Source: GCA-002840015 sp033765245 (GTDB taxonomy: Bacteria; Pseudomonadota; Gammaproteobacteria; Xanthomonadales; Xanthomonadaceae). Taken from it: a stretch of DNA of 47,303 bases. The notes beneath the pieces are model-generated. The model saw nothing but the letters and a program-made list of their open reading frames with translations. It searched no databases and had not been told where the DNA came from. The position numbers were made by a program, and so were the translations under genes. Shown here in pieces: positions 16,859 through 25,245 of this stretch. The stretch covers positions 1-47,303 of the forward strand of contig JANRIF010000122.1 of NCBI GenBank assembly GCA_033765245.1, written 5' to 3'. Within the stretch, counting starts at the first letter, position 1, and the number at the start of each line of letters is the position of its first letter.

Positions 16859-17869
16859 ATGACTCAAACCATTGCGGTCATCCGGGGCGACGGGATCGGC
16901 CCGGAGATCATGGATGCCACGCTGGAAGTGCTCGACGCCATGGGCCTGGGCCTGGGCTACGAGTTCGTCGATGCCGGTATGGTGGCGCTGGAAAAGCACG
17001 GCGAGTTGCTGCCCGCCAGCACGCTGGAGACCATCGCCCGGCTGCGGGTGGCGCTCAAGAGCCCGCTGACCACGCCGGTCGGTGGCGGCTTCACCTCGAT
17101 CAACGTTGCCCTGCGCAAGCACTTCGACCTGTACGCCAACGTGCGCCCGGCGATCAGCTTCCCCAACACCAAGTCGCGCTATCGCGACATCGACCTGATC
17201 ACGGTGCGCGAGAACACCGAGGGCGCCTACATCGGCGAGGGCCAATACCTCTCCGACGACGGCGAGGTCGCCACCCTCACGCAGAAGATCACCCGCCGCG
17301 GCTCCGAGCGCATCGTGCGCTATGCCTTCGAGCTGGCGCGCCGGGTCGGGCGGCGCAAGATCACCGTGGTGCACAAGGCCAACATCCTCAAGACCACCTC
17401 CGGCCTGTTCCTGAAGGTGGCACGCGAGGTGGCGCAGCAGTACCCCGACATCGAGTGCAACGAGATGATCGTGGACAACACCTGCATGCAGTTGGTGATG
17501 CGGCCTGAGCAGTTCGACATGATCGTCACCACCAACCTGTTCGGCGACATCATTTCCGATCTGTGCGCCGGTCTGGTCGGTGGTCTCGGGCTGGCCCCAG
17601 GCGCCAACATCGGGGCTGACGCGGCGATTTTCGAAGCGGTGCATGGTTCCGCCCCCGACATCGCCGGCAAGGGCATCGCCAACCCCTGTGCGCTGCTGCT
17701 GGCGGCGGGGCAGATGCTGGACCATCTCGGCCGGGTCGAGGAGGCCAAGCGCCTGCGCGGGGCCATCGTTGCCACGCTGGAGGCCAAGGACAGCCTGACT
17801 GGCGATCTTGGCGGCAGCGCTGGCACCCGCGAATTCGCGCGCGCCATCGCGGCCCGCGCGCGCGGCTGA
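16859..17869 (+). CDS. NAD-dependent isocitrate dehydrogenase
   Basis: 336 aa, a short-form beta-decarboxylating dehydrogenase of the isocitrate/isopropylmalate family. It converts isocitrate to 2-oxoglutarate in the TCA cycle. Substrate residues are visible in TSINVALRKHFDLYANVRP; the catalytic Tyr/Lys regions are ENTEGAYIGEGQ and VHKANILK; metal Asp residues lie in LFGDIISD. The cofactor loop EAVHGSAPDIAGKGIANP lacks the Lys/Tyr pair of NADP-specific enzymes, indicating NAD. Xanthomonas is known to use an enzyme of this type. Homoisocitrate dehydrogenase is a less likely alternative. The ATG follows an AAGGAAAT ribosome site. Confidence 0.9.
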   Translation: MTQTIAVIRGDGIGPEIMDATLEVLDAMGLGLGYEFVDAGMVALEKHGELLPASTLETIARLRVALKSPLTTPVGGGFTSINVALRKHFDLYANVRPAISFPNTKSRYRDIDLITVRENTEGAYIGEGQYLSDDGEVATLTQKITRRGSERIVRYAFELARRVGRRKITVVHKANILKTTSGLFLKVAREVAQQYPDIECNEMIVDNTCMQLVMRPEQFDMIVTTNLFGDIISDLCAGLVGGLGLAPGANIGADAAIFEAVHGSAPDIAGKGIANPCALLLAAGQMLDHLGRVEEAKRLRGAIVATLEAKDSLTGDLGGSAGTREFARAIAARARG

Positions 17870-18324
17870 AGCGGGCCGGAGCGGCCGGCGCAAAAATCCA
17901 TCGGGGCACGGCGCATCCTTTTGCCCCGATGGCGCCTCTTGGTTTGGTCGGTCGGGTGAGAGCGAGGCTGGGTTTGGCCGATTTTGATGCGCATAGCGCG
18001 ACCATGTTGCGGCCGCTCCGGCGCATCCGGCGACGTGCACGGATGCCCGAATGGATGGATGAGGTAAGCCGCGTCTGGAACGAGCGGCTGACGATGTCGG
18101 AAGCACCCGCTCGCGGCACTTTTACATTCATGTGTTTCGAAAAATCGGCTGAATCCGGGCCGCTATCGCATCGGCGTTGCAGATTCATTTCATGTCCGCC
18201 CGGATTCCTTGCGATTGGTAACCGTTGTGCACGCGGCGCCGTGGCCAAGCGGCTACACTCGCGTCGCACGGGAATTTGCGGTGCGTCGTTCCGGTGAGTG
18301 GCAGATTTACGCAGGGGAGCCCTG
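17870..18324. other. 455-bp spacer, terminator hairpin then no recognised gene
   Basis: It contains the hairpin at 17898-17932 just after the dehydrogenase. The rest holds no supported ORF. A short stretch around 18240-18255 resembles part of a tRNA D-arm by chance but has no acceptor or T-arm partner. Confidence 0.6.
17898..17932 (+). terminator. stem-loop terminator after NAD-IDH
   Basis: Perfect 11-bp stem CCATCGGGGCA / TGCCCCGATGG with a 13-nt loop, 29 bp past the stop codon. Only short T-runs follow, so termination may be imperfect. Confidence 0.65.
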
Positions 18325-19470
18325 GTGAGCGTAGTGACGGTGTCGCAAATCGTTGGTGATGACCACGCTGCGGAGCATCCGCACGTGGGTATGCCGCCGT
18401 TGGACACCAGCGGCAAACCGGTCTCGTTCTTCGAGTTCTGGCCAAGCTGGCTGGTATACGCCCCGGTGGCGCTGCAATGGCTGGCGCTGTCACTGCGCCA
18501 CGGTTCGTTGACGGTGCCGTTGTGCGCCAATCCGGCCCTGCCGCTGTCGGGCATGGTGGGCGTGTCCAAGAGCCTGCCGATGTCGTTGGCCGGCAGCCGC
18601 GCGGCGCCGCTGATCGCGCCGTTCGTACGGCGCCTGCGCGACCCCGCGCTGAGCCCCGCGCACGAGGCCGACGCCGCGCTGGCACAGGCGCGCGCGGCCG
18701 GGCTGGAACTGCCGCTGGTGGCCAAGCCCGACATCGGCTGCCGCGGCGCCGGGGTGCGCCTGATCCGTGACCCCAAACACCTGCATCGCTACGCCGAACT
18801 GTTCCCCGGCGATGCCGCCTACCTGTTGCAGCAACTGGTGCCGTGGGAAGGCGAGGCCGGCATCTTCTACGTGCGCCGGCCCGGCCGCGCGCGCGGCGAA
18901 GTGTTCTCGATGACGCTCAAGTACGCGCCGTACGTGATGGGCGACGGTGAGCGCAGCCTGCGCCAGTTGATCCTCGACGACGCCCGCGCCAGCCAGATCG
19001 CCGACATCTACTTCGCCCGCCATGCCGAACGGCTCGACCACGTGCTGGCGCCGGGCGAGCCGCTGCGGCTGGTGTTCTCCGGCAGCCATTGCCGCGGCAG
19101 CGTGTTTCGCGACGGCCGTCCGCACATCACCCCGGCGCTGGTGGAGGCCATCGATGCCTTGTTCGCCGATCTGCCCGGCATGCACTACAGCCGCCTCGAC
19201 GTGCGCTTCCGCGACATCGAGGCGTTGCGCGAAGGGCGCGACTTCCGCGTGATCGAGGTCAATGGCGCCAGCAGCGAGGCGACCCACATCTGGGACCGCA
19301 ACAGCACGCTGGGCGAGTTGTACCGCACCCTGTTCTTCCAGTACCGCACCCTGTTCGAGATCGGTGCGCACCAGCGCCGCCAGGGCGCCAAGCCGCCGCG
19401 TCTGATCGAGCTGTTGCGTGCCTGGCGTCACGAGCGCGCGCTCACCCGACAATACCCTTCGACCGACTGA
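18325..19470 (+). CDS. ATP-grasp family protein
   Basis: 381 aa. The central and C-terminal parts fit an ATP-grasp ligase fold: glycine-rich lid LVAKPDIGCRGAGVRLI, adenine-binding region YLLQQLVPWEGEAGIF, and a late metal-binding strand FRVIEVNGASSEATH with the acidic E and N. Members typically join a carboxylate to an amine or thiol using ATP. It starts 8 bp before the end of the spacing to the OlsF-like acyltransferase gene that follows, so the pair is likely co-transcribed and may act on the same lipid or amino acid substrate. GTG 18325 is preferred because AGGGGAG lies 5 bases upstream; the frame also opens at GTG 18298. Confidence 0.75.
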   Translation: MSVVTVSQIVGDDHAAEHPHVGMPPLDTSGKPVSFFEFWPSWLVYAPVALQWLALSLRHGSLTVPLCANPALPLSGMVGVSKSLPMSLAGSRAAPLIAPFVRRLRDPALSPAHEADAALAQARAAGLELPLVAKPDIGCRGAGVRLIRDPKHLHRYAELFPGDAAYLLQQLVPWEGEAGIFYVRRPGRARGEVFSMTLKYAPYVMGDGERSLRQLILDDARASQIADIYFARHAERLDHVLAPGEPLRLVFSGSHCRGSVFRDGRPHITPALVEAIDALFADLPGMHYSRLDVRFRDIEALREGRDFRVIEVNGASSEATHIWDRNSTLGELYRTLFFQYRTLFEIGAHQRRQGAKPPRLIELLRAWRHERALTRQYPSTD

Positions 19471-19478
19471 ACGCCACC

Positions 19479-21224
19479 GTGAACGCGGCTCTACGCTCCC
19501 CCTTCGTGTTGCCGCGCAAGCGCGGCTGGTCCTGGCTGGCCGCGCTGGTCGAGCGCGCGCTGGGCCTGTCGGCACTGGACCGGCACTACCGCGAGCGGCC
19601 GCCGCAATCGACCCTCGACCAGTTCCTCGATTTCACCTTGACCACGCTGGACGTGGGGCACGAGGTGCTGGGGCAGGGACTGGACGCGGTGCCGGCCAGC
19701 GGCGCTGCGGTGGTGGTCGCCAACCATCCATTCGGCGGCGTCGAGGGCGTGTTGCTGGGCAAACTGCTGCGCCAGCGCCGGCCCGACGTGAAGATACTGG
19801 TCAACGACCTGTTGGCGCGTATTCCCGAGTTGCGCGAGCTGTTCATTCCCGTGAGCGTGCTCGACCCCAAGGCCAAGGCGCGCAATGCCAACGGCCTGCG
19901 CGAAGCGTTGCGCCACTTGCAGGGCGGCGGCCTGCTGCTGATCTTCCCGGCCGGCATGGTCGCCAGCTACGACCTGCGCCAGCGCCGCGTCACCGAGCGC
20001 GCCTGGAACCGCCTGGCCGGGCACCTGGTGCAGCGCTCCGGCGCCTGCGCGGTGCCGATGTTCATCGAAGGCCGCAACAGCGTGTTGTTCCACCTGCTGG
20101 GGCTGATCCATTTCCGCCTGCGCACGCTGCTGCTGCCGCGCCAGATGTTGAACCGGCGCGGCACGACGGTTCGCGTGCACGTTGGCGATCCGGTCACTGG
20201 CCCCGAGCTGACCAGCCTGGGCGACGCCGACGAAATCGTGCGCTACCTGCGCCTCGCCACCTACCTGCTGCCGAGCTGCGAGGCGATCGGCCGGCCGTTG
20301 CCGCTGCCGCGCCAGCAGCCGCTGGCACCCGCTGTGGCGCGCGCCGACCTGCTGACCAATCTGGCCGCGCTCGATCCCGAGCATCTGCTGCTGCGCAGCG
20401 GCGAGATTGCGGTGTATTGCGCACCCGCGGCGCGGCTGGGCGCATTTCTGCCGGAACTGGCGCGCCTGCGCGAACTCACCTTCCGTGCCGCCGGCGAGGG
20501 CACCGGCCGTGCGCTCGACAGCGACCGCTTCGATCCCGATTACCTGCATCTGTTCCTGTGGCAGGAAACCGACCAGGAGATCGTTGGCGCCTACCGGCTC
20601 GGCGCCACCGATGCGGTGACCGCGCGGCGCGGGCTAGACGGCTTGTACACGCGGCAACTGTTCCATTACGACCGCGCCTTCCTTGACGGCCTCGGCACCA
20701 GCCTGGAGATGGGCCGCTCGTTCGTGCAGCCGCGCTACCAGCGCAACCCGCAGGCGCTGGACCTGCTGTGGAAGGGCATCGGCGCTTTCGTCAGCCGCCA
20801 TCGGCAGTACACCACGCTGTTCGGGCCGGTCAGCATCAGTGCCGAATACAGCGCGCTGTCGCGCCAGCTCATCATGCACAGCCTGAGCCTGCATTTCGGC
20901 GACAGCGCGCGCGCCGGTCAGGTGCGTCCGCGCCAGCGTCTGCGCGAGGTCAAGGCGCCGTGGAGCCACGACCTGCTGGCGGTGTTGGCCGATGAGCGAC
21001 GGCTGTCGCGGTTGATCAAACGCATCGAAGGCGACAAGTCGTTGCCGGTATTATTGCGCCAGTATTTGAACCTCAGCGGCCGGCTGATCTGCTTTCACGT
21101 CGACCGCGAATTCAGCAATACGCTGGTTGGACTGATCGCGGTGGACCTGCGGCGGGTAGAACCCCGCATGCTCAAGCGTTACCTGACGGCCGATGCCGCC
21201 AAGGCTCTCATCGAAGGAAACTGA
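19479..21224 (+). CDS. bifunctional PlsC-like / GNAT acyltransferase, OlsF-like
   Basis: 581 aa with two acyltransferase modules. Residues about 70-280 form a PlsC/LPLAT-type domain with the catalytic His in VANHPFGGVEG (H83) and the later IFPAGM and PMFIEGRNS blocks. Residues about 290-480 match the OlsB/hemolysin-type N-acyltransferase (GNAT) domain (LTFRAAGEGTGRALDSDRFD, EIVGAYRLG, EMGRSFVQPRYQ). The same order, O-acyltransferase then N-acyltransferase, is known from OlsF, which makes ornithine lipids from ornithine in two acylations. GTG 19479 is 8 bp after the ATP-grasp gene. The amino acid acylated here is not determined; ornithine lipid synthesis is the best inference. Confidence 0.8.
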   Translation: MNAALRSPFVLPRKRGWSWLAALVERALGLSALDRHYRERPPQSTLDQFLDFTLTTLDVGHEVLGQGLDAVPASGAAVVVANHPFGGVEGVLLGKLLRQRRPDVKILVNDLLARIPELRELFIPVSVLDPKAKARNANGLREALRHLQGGGLLLIFPAGMVASYDLRQRRVTERAWNRLAGHLVQRSGACAVPMFIEGRNSVLFHLLGLIHFRLRTLLLPRQMLNRRGTTVRVHVGDPVTGPELTSLGDADEIVRYLRLATYLLPSCEAIGRPLPLPRQQPLAPAVARADLLTNLAALDPEHLLLRSGEIAVYCAPAARLGAFLPELARLRELTFRAAGEGTGRALDSDRFDPDYLHLFLWQETDQEIVGAYRLGATDAVTARRGLDGLYTRQLFHYDRAFLDGLGTSLEMGRSFVQPRYQRNPQALDLLWKGIGAFVSRHRQYTTLFGPVSISAEYSALSRQLIMHSLSLHFGDSARAGQVRPRQRLREVKAPWSHDLLAVLADERRLSRLIKRIEGDKSLPVLLRQYLNLSGRLICFHVDREFSNTLVGLIAVDLRRVEPRMLKRYLTADAAKALIEGN

Positions 21225-21228
21225 TTGC

Positions 21229-21738
21229 ATGTCGCACCCGATCATCACCTGCACGCTGGAAGTGCTCGAACAGGGCGAGCGCCTGCTGCGCGACTTGCCG
21301 GAGGGTGCCTACACCACGGTGCCGCCCAATGCCGGCAGCACCATCGGCCAGCACATCCGGCACATCCTCGACCACTACGTCAGCCTGAAGGGTGCCGATG
21401 CCGAGGTGGTGGATTACGACCGCCGCCATCGCGGCAGCGGCATCGAAACCGACGTGGCTCAGGCGCGCGCGCAGATTGCCGAGCTGCTGGCGTGGACGCA
21501 GAAGCTGGACGAGGCCGCGCTGGAACGCCCCATCACCGTGGTCTGCGAAGTCTCGCTGTGCCGCACCGAACGCGCGCAGGTTGGCAGCACCCTGGGCCGC
21601 GAGCTGATGTTCCTTTCCAGCCACATGGTGCACCACCAGGCCATCGTGGCGATGATCGCCCAGGCGCTGGCAGTACCGGTGGAGGCGGGCCTTGGGCTCG
21701 CACCGGCCACCCGCACCTACTTGCGCGCCGTCGGCTGA
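21229..21738 (+). CDS. DinB-superfamily protein
   Basis: 169 aa, predicted four-helix bundle of the DinB/YfiT type. Potential metal ligands are the histidines of GQHIRHILDHY and SSHMVHHQAI, at the positions used in this fold. Proteins of the superfamily include thiol-dependent S-transferases and uncharacterised metalloproteins. ATG 21229 lies 4 bp after the acyltransferase stop, so it belongs to the same operon. Function unknown; a role in handling a thiol or lipid intermediate would be speculation. Confidence 0.7.
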   Translation: MSHPIITCTLEVLEQGERLLRDLPEGAYTTVPPNAGSTIGQHIRHILDHYVSLKGADAEVVDYDRRHRGSGIETDVAQARAQIAELLAWTQKLDEAALERPITVVCEVSLCRTERAQVGSTLGRELMFLSSHMVHHQAIVAMIAQALAVPVEAGLGLAPATRTYLRAVG

Positions 21739-21785
21739 GCGCACCGCGCACCGGCCTTGCGCGCATTTGCCGTTCAGGCCGTGGC

Positions 21786-22634
21786 ATGAACCGAGCACGC
21801 CTTGTGGTTACCCTCAGCGTCGCGCGCGTTCCCGCCGTCATGCTGGCGGTCTCGTTGGCGCTGGTATTGCTGGCCGGGTGCGGCCCGCGCGCCCCCACCG
21901 CAGCCGAACTGGCACAGCGCCAGCAGGCTCGCGAAGCGCGGGAACTCGGCGCCCAGTACGATGCCGCGCTCACCCGCGAGGACTTCGCGCTGGCGCAAAT
22001 CCTCGGCAAGCTGGTGCTGGCGCAGCACCCCGCCAGCCCCGAGGCGCAGCGGATCCGCCCGGATTTCGCGGACGTCGAAAAACGCGCCGAGGCGCAGCGC
22101 GACCACAAGCGACAGGCCGATCTGTGGACCTACCACGCGGTGCCGATGGCCGACGCCAAGGGCACCGTATACACCGGCTTCCTCTGGGCCCAGGCCGAGC
22201 CGGGATCGCGGTTGCCCGCGGTGCGGCTGGTGCTGCGCAATCACCCCGAGTGGGGCTTGAGCGCGTATCTGCTGCTGGATGCGGCACCGCGTCCCGCTGC
22301 CGCAAGCGCTTTACCCCCGGCGCCTGCGCCCGAAGCGCCGGTGCCGCCGGCAGGGGATGCGGCTACCGCCAGCCCTTACCGCTGCCCTGATCCCGCCTGT
22401 CACATCGAGTTGCGTTTCGACGATGGCGCGGCGCAGACGTTTACCGCATACGAGCCAGATGAGCGTCGCACTGGCGCGCTGTTCATCGAGGAATACGACG
22501 CACTGACGGCGGCTATGGAGGCTGCGCAGTGGATGCGCATCGATCTGCCGACGCCTGCCGGGACGCGCGAGTTGCGCTTCGAAGTGGCGGGCTTCGACCC
22601 AGGCAGGCTGGTAGCGCCCCGCGCCGCTCGCTGA
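21786..22634 (+). CDS. hypothetical lipoprotein
   Basis: 282 aa with a type II signal peptide: a long hydrophobic segment ends in the lipobox LLAGC with C32 as the lipidated residue. After it comes a charged helical segment rich in Ala, Gln and Arg (about 37-110), then a beta-rich region with a C-P-D-P-A-C pair (YRCPDPACHIELRFDDG), separated by a Pro/Ala-rich linker. I recognise no family. It follows the DinB-like gene by 48 bp and may end that operon. Confidence 0.7.
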   Translation: MNRARLVVTLSVARVPAVMLAVSLALVLLAGCGPRAPTAAELAQRQQAREARELGAQYDAALTREDFALAQILGKLVLAQHPASPEAQRIRPDFADVEKRAEAQRDHKRQADLWTYHAVPMADAKGTVYTGFLWAQAEPGSRLPAVRLVLRNHPEWGLSAYLLLDAAPRPAAASALPPAPAPEAPVPPAGDAATASPYRCPDPACHIELRFDDGAAQTFTAYEPDERRTGALFIEEYDALTAAMEAAQWMRIDLPTPAGTRELRFEVAGFDPGRLVAPRAAR

Positions 22635-22969
22635 GCGGCGCCCGCTGGTCGGTGCCTGCACCTGCATCGTGCCGGTGGGCACGCGCCCCCATCGTGCATG
22701 CGCGGTGGTGCGGCGTTCAGGGTGGTCTTTGCGATTCTTGGCGCCGCACGGCGCCCCAGGCCGATCTGGCCACCCCAGCGACGTGCGGCCGCCGGTGCAT
22801 TCGAAATGCGTTAATTGACCTTGGTCAAGTTGCTTGCCGGGTCACAGGAATAGCCTCAGCATGTCATCAGCGGGTGACGGGCGCTTGGTGCCATGGGTTG
22901 TTGCCAGCGGGCGCGCTACAATCGCTGCCGAGTCTTCCAATCATGCAAACGCAAACCGGAGAAACGATC
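22635..22969. promoter_or_regulatory. 335-bp promoter region of the electron-transfer cluster
   Basis: No gene seen. It holds the FNR-type palindrome at 22815-22828 and the start region of the first cytochrome gene. The hexamer TAGCCT at 22851 is at the class II FNR -10 spacing from the palindrome centre. Confidence 0.5.
22815..22828 (+). promoter_or_regulatory. FNR/Anr/Dnr-type box
   Basis: TTGACCTTGGTCAA, a perfect inverted repeat of TTGAC with 4-bp spacing, close to the FNR consensus TTGATNNNNATCAA. It is 141 bp before the first cytochrome gene. Similar boxes stand at 27799, 32287 and 44204. Confidence 0.7.
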
Positions 22970-23311
22970 ATGAAAGCCATCACCGCATCCCTTGTCGTGG
23001 CTACCGCGCTCATGTTTTCCAGTCCCGGGCATGCGGGTGGTGCGACGCCTGACGAGGCCGGCGCCATGGCGCTGCTCAAGGAGAGCAAGTGCTTGACCTG
23101 CCATAGCGTCGACAAGAAAAAGGACGGCCCGTCTTATAAATCGGTCGCAGAAAAATACCGTGACGATCCCGAGGCGGACGCCAAACTGACCAAGTGGGTC
23201 ACCGAGAAACATCCGGTTGAAATTGACGGCGAGGAAGAAGAACACGGCGTGGTCAAGACCCGCGATGCCGCCAAGATCGACAATCTGGTGAAGTGGCTGC
23301 GCTCGCGCTGA
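22970..23311 (+). CDS. monoheme c-type cytochrome (class I size, atypical distal ligand)
   Basis: 113 aa with a Sec signal peptide (cleavage about residue 22, HAGG). One heme motif C41LTCH. The C-terminal half lacks any Met after the heme. Where class I cytochromes usually have a WGxxPM loop it reads EIDGEEEEHGVVK, so the sixth ligand could be the His in EEEEH; this is inferred. It is a paralogue of the gene at 29585 (heme at the same residue number, same acidic-His motif). Periplasmic electron shuttle, first in the FNR-boxed unit. ATG 22970 has a GGAG ribosome site; an ATG at 22943 gives a longer n-region. Confidence 0.9.
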   Translation: MKAITASLVVATALMFSSPGHAGGATPDEAGAMALLKESKCLTCHSVDKKKDGPSYKSVAEKYRDDPEADAKLTKWVTEKHPVEIDGEEEEHGVVKTRDAAKIDNLVKWLRSR

Positions 23312-23322
23312 GCATTCCCAAC

Positions 23323-23353
23323 GCGGCGACGGCATCGGGTGATGCGTCGCCGC
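23323..23353 (+). other. intercistronic hairpin
   Basis: GCGGCGACG and CGTCGCCGC arms enclose a second CATC/GATG stem. It lies between the cytochrome and the NapC-type gene and has no T-tract, so it may stabilise or process the message rather than end it. Confidence 0.5.
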
Positions 23354-23407
23354 ATTCGCGCAGGACTGCGATCCGCCCAGCGCTGATCTGGGCAACTTGG
23401 GGGCAAC

Positions 23408-24106
23408 ATGAAAAAGGTAATGAAGACGGTGCGTGCCTGGGGTTGGCGGCGCATCATCGGCGTTTCTGTGCTTGCGCTGTTGGTTGCCATGACCTTGGTG
23501 GTCGGCGGCGCTGCTGGCCTGGCCTGGACCAGCACCGAGAAATTCTGCATCTCGTGCCACGAGATGCGCGAAAACGTGTACATGGAATACAAGGGCACCA
23601 TCCATGACACCAACCGCAGCGGCGTGCGCGCGATCTGCACCAATTGCCATGTGCCGCACGAGCCGGTGGCGCTGATCAAGCGCAAGTTTGCCGCCACTTG
23701 GGAGCTGTATCACAAGCTGGTTGGCACTGTTGACACTCGCGAGAAGTTCGAAGCGCACCGCTATGACATGGCATTGCGCGTTTGGCAGCGCATGAAGGAC
23801 ACCGACTCGCTGGAATGCCGCAACTGCCATGTGCGCAGCTCGATGAGTGCCGAGTTGCAGACCGAACGGGCACAGAAGCGTCACGCCAGGGCAGATGCCG
23901 AGGGTATGACCTGCATCGATTGCCACTTCGGTATCGCCCACAACGAACCCGAGGGCCCGCTGGGGCCGCGCGACCTGCCGGTGCGCGGACGCATGCCCAC
24001 CCCGGCTGCCACGCCGCCAGCGCCGCCGGCGCCCGAGGCAGCACCGCCCGAATCTGAACCCGCTGCCGTTCCGGCGTCCGACCCGGACCCCGCCGCAGGC
24101 GAGTGA
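23408..24106 (+). CDS. NapC/NirT (CymA-type) tetraheme quinol dehydrogenase
   Basis: 232 aa. An uncleaved N-terminal anchor (about 16-38) is followed by a periplasmic tetraheme domain with C47ISCH, C77TNCH, C137RNCH and C169IDCH. Spacing and the flanking HEMRENVYMEYKGTIH and CTNCHVPHEP blocks match the NapC/NirT/CymA family, which oxidises membrane quinol and passes electrons to periplasmic partners. The tail after about 195 is Pro/Ala-rich and unusual for the family. The next gene encodes a decaheme MtrA-like cytochrome, so CymA-like delivery to a porin-cytochrome conduit is the likely role. Confidence 0.92.
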   Translation: MKKVMKTVRAWGWRRIIGVSVLALLVAMTLVVGGAAGLAWTSTEKFCISCHEMRENVYMEYKGTIHDTNRSGVRAICTNCHVPHEPVALIKRKFAATWELYHKLVGTVDTREKFEAHRYDMALRVWQRMKDTDSLECRNCHVRSSMSAELQTERAQKRHARADAEGMTCIDCHFGIAHNEPEGPLGPRDLPVRGRMPTPAATPPAPPAPEAAPPESEPAAVPASDPDPAAGE

Positions 24107-24177
24107 ATGCAATCCAGGGTTTCGGCCCGTGCAGCACAAAAACCGTCAGACAACTGACTACAAAAAAGGAACTGATC

Positions 24178-25050
24178 ATGAGACACACAGGCACTCTTGT
24201 CGGCGTGCTCGCCGGTTGCTTGTTGGCGTTTTCGCCTGGACTGTTGGCGGCGGATCAGGACGTGCAGCCGGATACCCTTCCGGCCGACCATCCCAATACC
24301 GCCAGCGTGTGCGCTGAATGCCACGAGGCGGAGAGCAGCATTCATGCAAACCACGCCGAATGCACCACCTGTCACGTGGATGCGCGGACCCATGCCGCCG
24401 CCGACAGCCCGAGAAAATCCGCGCCGGGGCTGCCGGAAACCGAGCAATGCCTCACCTGCCACAAGGACGATGGCGAGCGGATGAACTTCAAATCGTCCGA
24501 TCACCACGTGGCCGGGGTTGCCTGTGCCGATTGCCACGGCATTCATGCGCCGAAAGTGGATGGCAACGATCTGAAACTGCGCAAGGCCGACACGGCATCC
24601 AAACTGTGCGCAACCTGCCATCAGGACGTGCTGGCGCGCTTCGACATGCCCTCGCACCACCCGGTGAATGAAGGCGGCGTGTCGTGTATCGGCTGCCACG
24701 ATCAGCATTCCAGCAAGAAGGTCTCGCTTGCCAGCAACACCGAGCAGTGCCTGACCTGTCACCAGCGCTTGCGCGGACCCTTCGCTTTCGAGCATGTACC
24801 GGCCGCCGAGGACTGCGCCAACTGTCATGACCCGCACGGCGCGCCGACCCGGCATTTGCTGGTTGCGGCACAACCGATGCTGTGCCTGCAGTGCCACTCG
24901 CTGCCCAACAATCGCCACGGTCAGAGCGGCTCCAATGCCACGACGCCGGAAGCGCTGGGCCAGCCGATCTCGGGCGCGGTGTTGCGTGCCTGCAGCTCTT
25001 GCCATAGCTCCGTGCATGGCAGCACCCAGGATGAGCACCTGCGGTATTGA
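24178..25050 (+). CDS. decaheme c-type cytochrome, DmsE/MtrA family (copy 1)
   Basis: 290 aa with a signal peptide (cleavage about 24, LLA-ADQ). Ten CxxCH motifs at C45, 62, 91, 116, 144, 170, 191, 213, 236 and 272. This is the MtrA/DmsE type, a heme wire inserted in an MtrB porin to carry electrons across the outer membrane. Compared with copy 2 (32666), the heme spacings in the C-terminal half are nearly the same (26-21-22-23-36), but the first motifs are closer together. The start at ATG 24178 has AAAAAAGGA upstream. No dmsA-type reductase follows, so the DmsE name does not imply DMSO respiration here. Confidence 0.93.
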   Translation: MRHTGTLVGVLAGCLLAFSPGLLAADQDVQPDTLPADHPNTASVCAECHEAESSIHANHAECTTCHVDARTHAAADSPRKSAPGLPETEQCLTCHKDDGERMNFKSSDHHVAGVACADCHGIHAPKVDGNDLKLRKADTASKLCATCHQDVLARFDMPSHHPVNEGGVSCIGCHDQHSSKKVSLASNTEQCLTCHQRLRGPFAFEHVPAAEDCANCHDPHGAPTRHLLVAAQPMLCLQCHSLPNNRHGQSGSNATTPEALGQPISGAVLRACSSCHSSVHGSTQDEHLRY

Positions 25051-25064
25051 TTCTGATTGACGAG

Positions 25065-25086
25065 CCGATGCCGTCGCGGGCATCGG
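25065..25086 (+). terminator. hairpin between decaheme and MtrB genes
   Basis: CCGATGCC-gtcgcg-GGCATCGG followed by TTTG, 14 bp after the decaheme stop. It may attenuate transcription into the porin gene or protect the upstream message. Confidence 0.5.
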
Positions 25087-25245
25087 TTTGCGGACGCGGC
25101 CCGAACCGGTCGCTCCTGCGCGAAGGCAGGTACGGATTGCCTGCTTGCGCTGGCGAGGCATGGCGCTTCGCGCTTGCAAGGCCAACGGGCCGATGCGAAC
25201 GCTGCGGGCGTCAGAACGCATTCGATGCATAGTGGAGACATCGTC

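Noticed and set aside
18236..18265. Possible tRNA, from a GTGGCCAAGCGGCTA D-arm-like stretch
   Set aside because: No acceptor stem, anticodon arm or T-arm could be matched around it.
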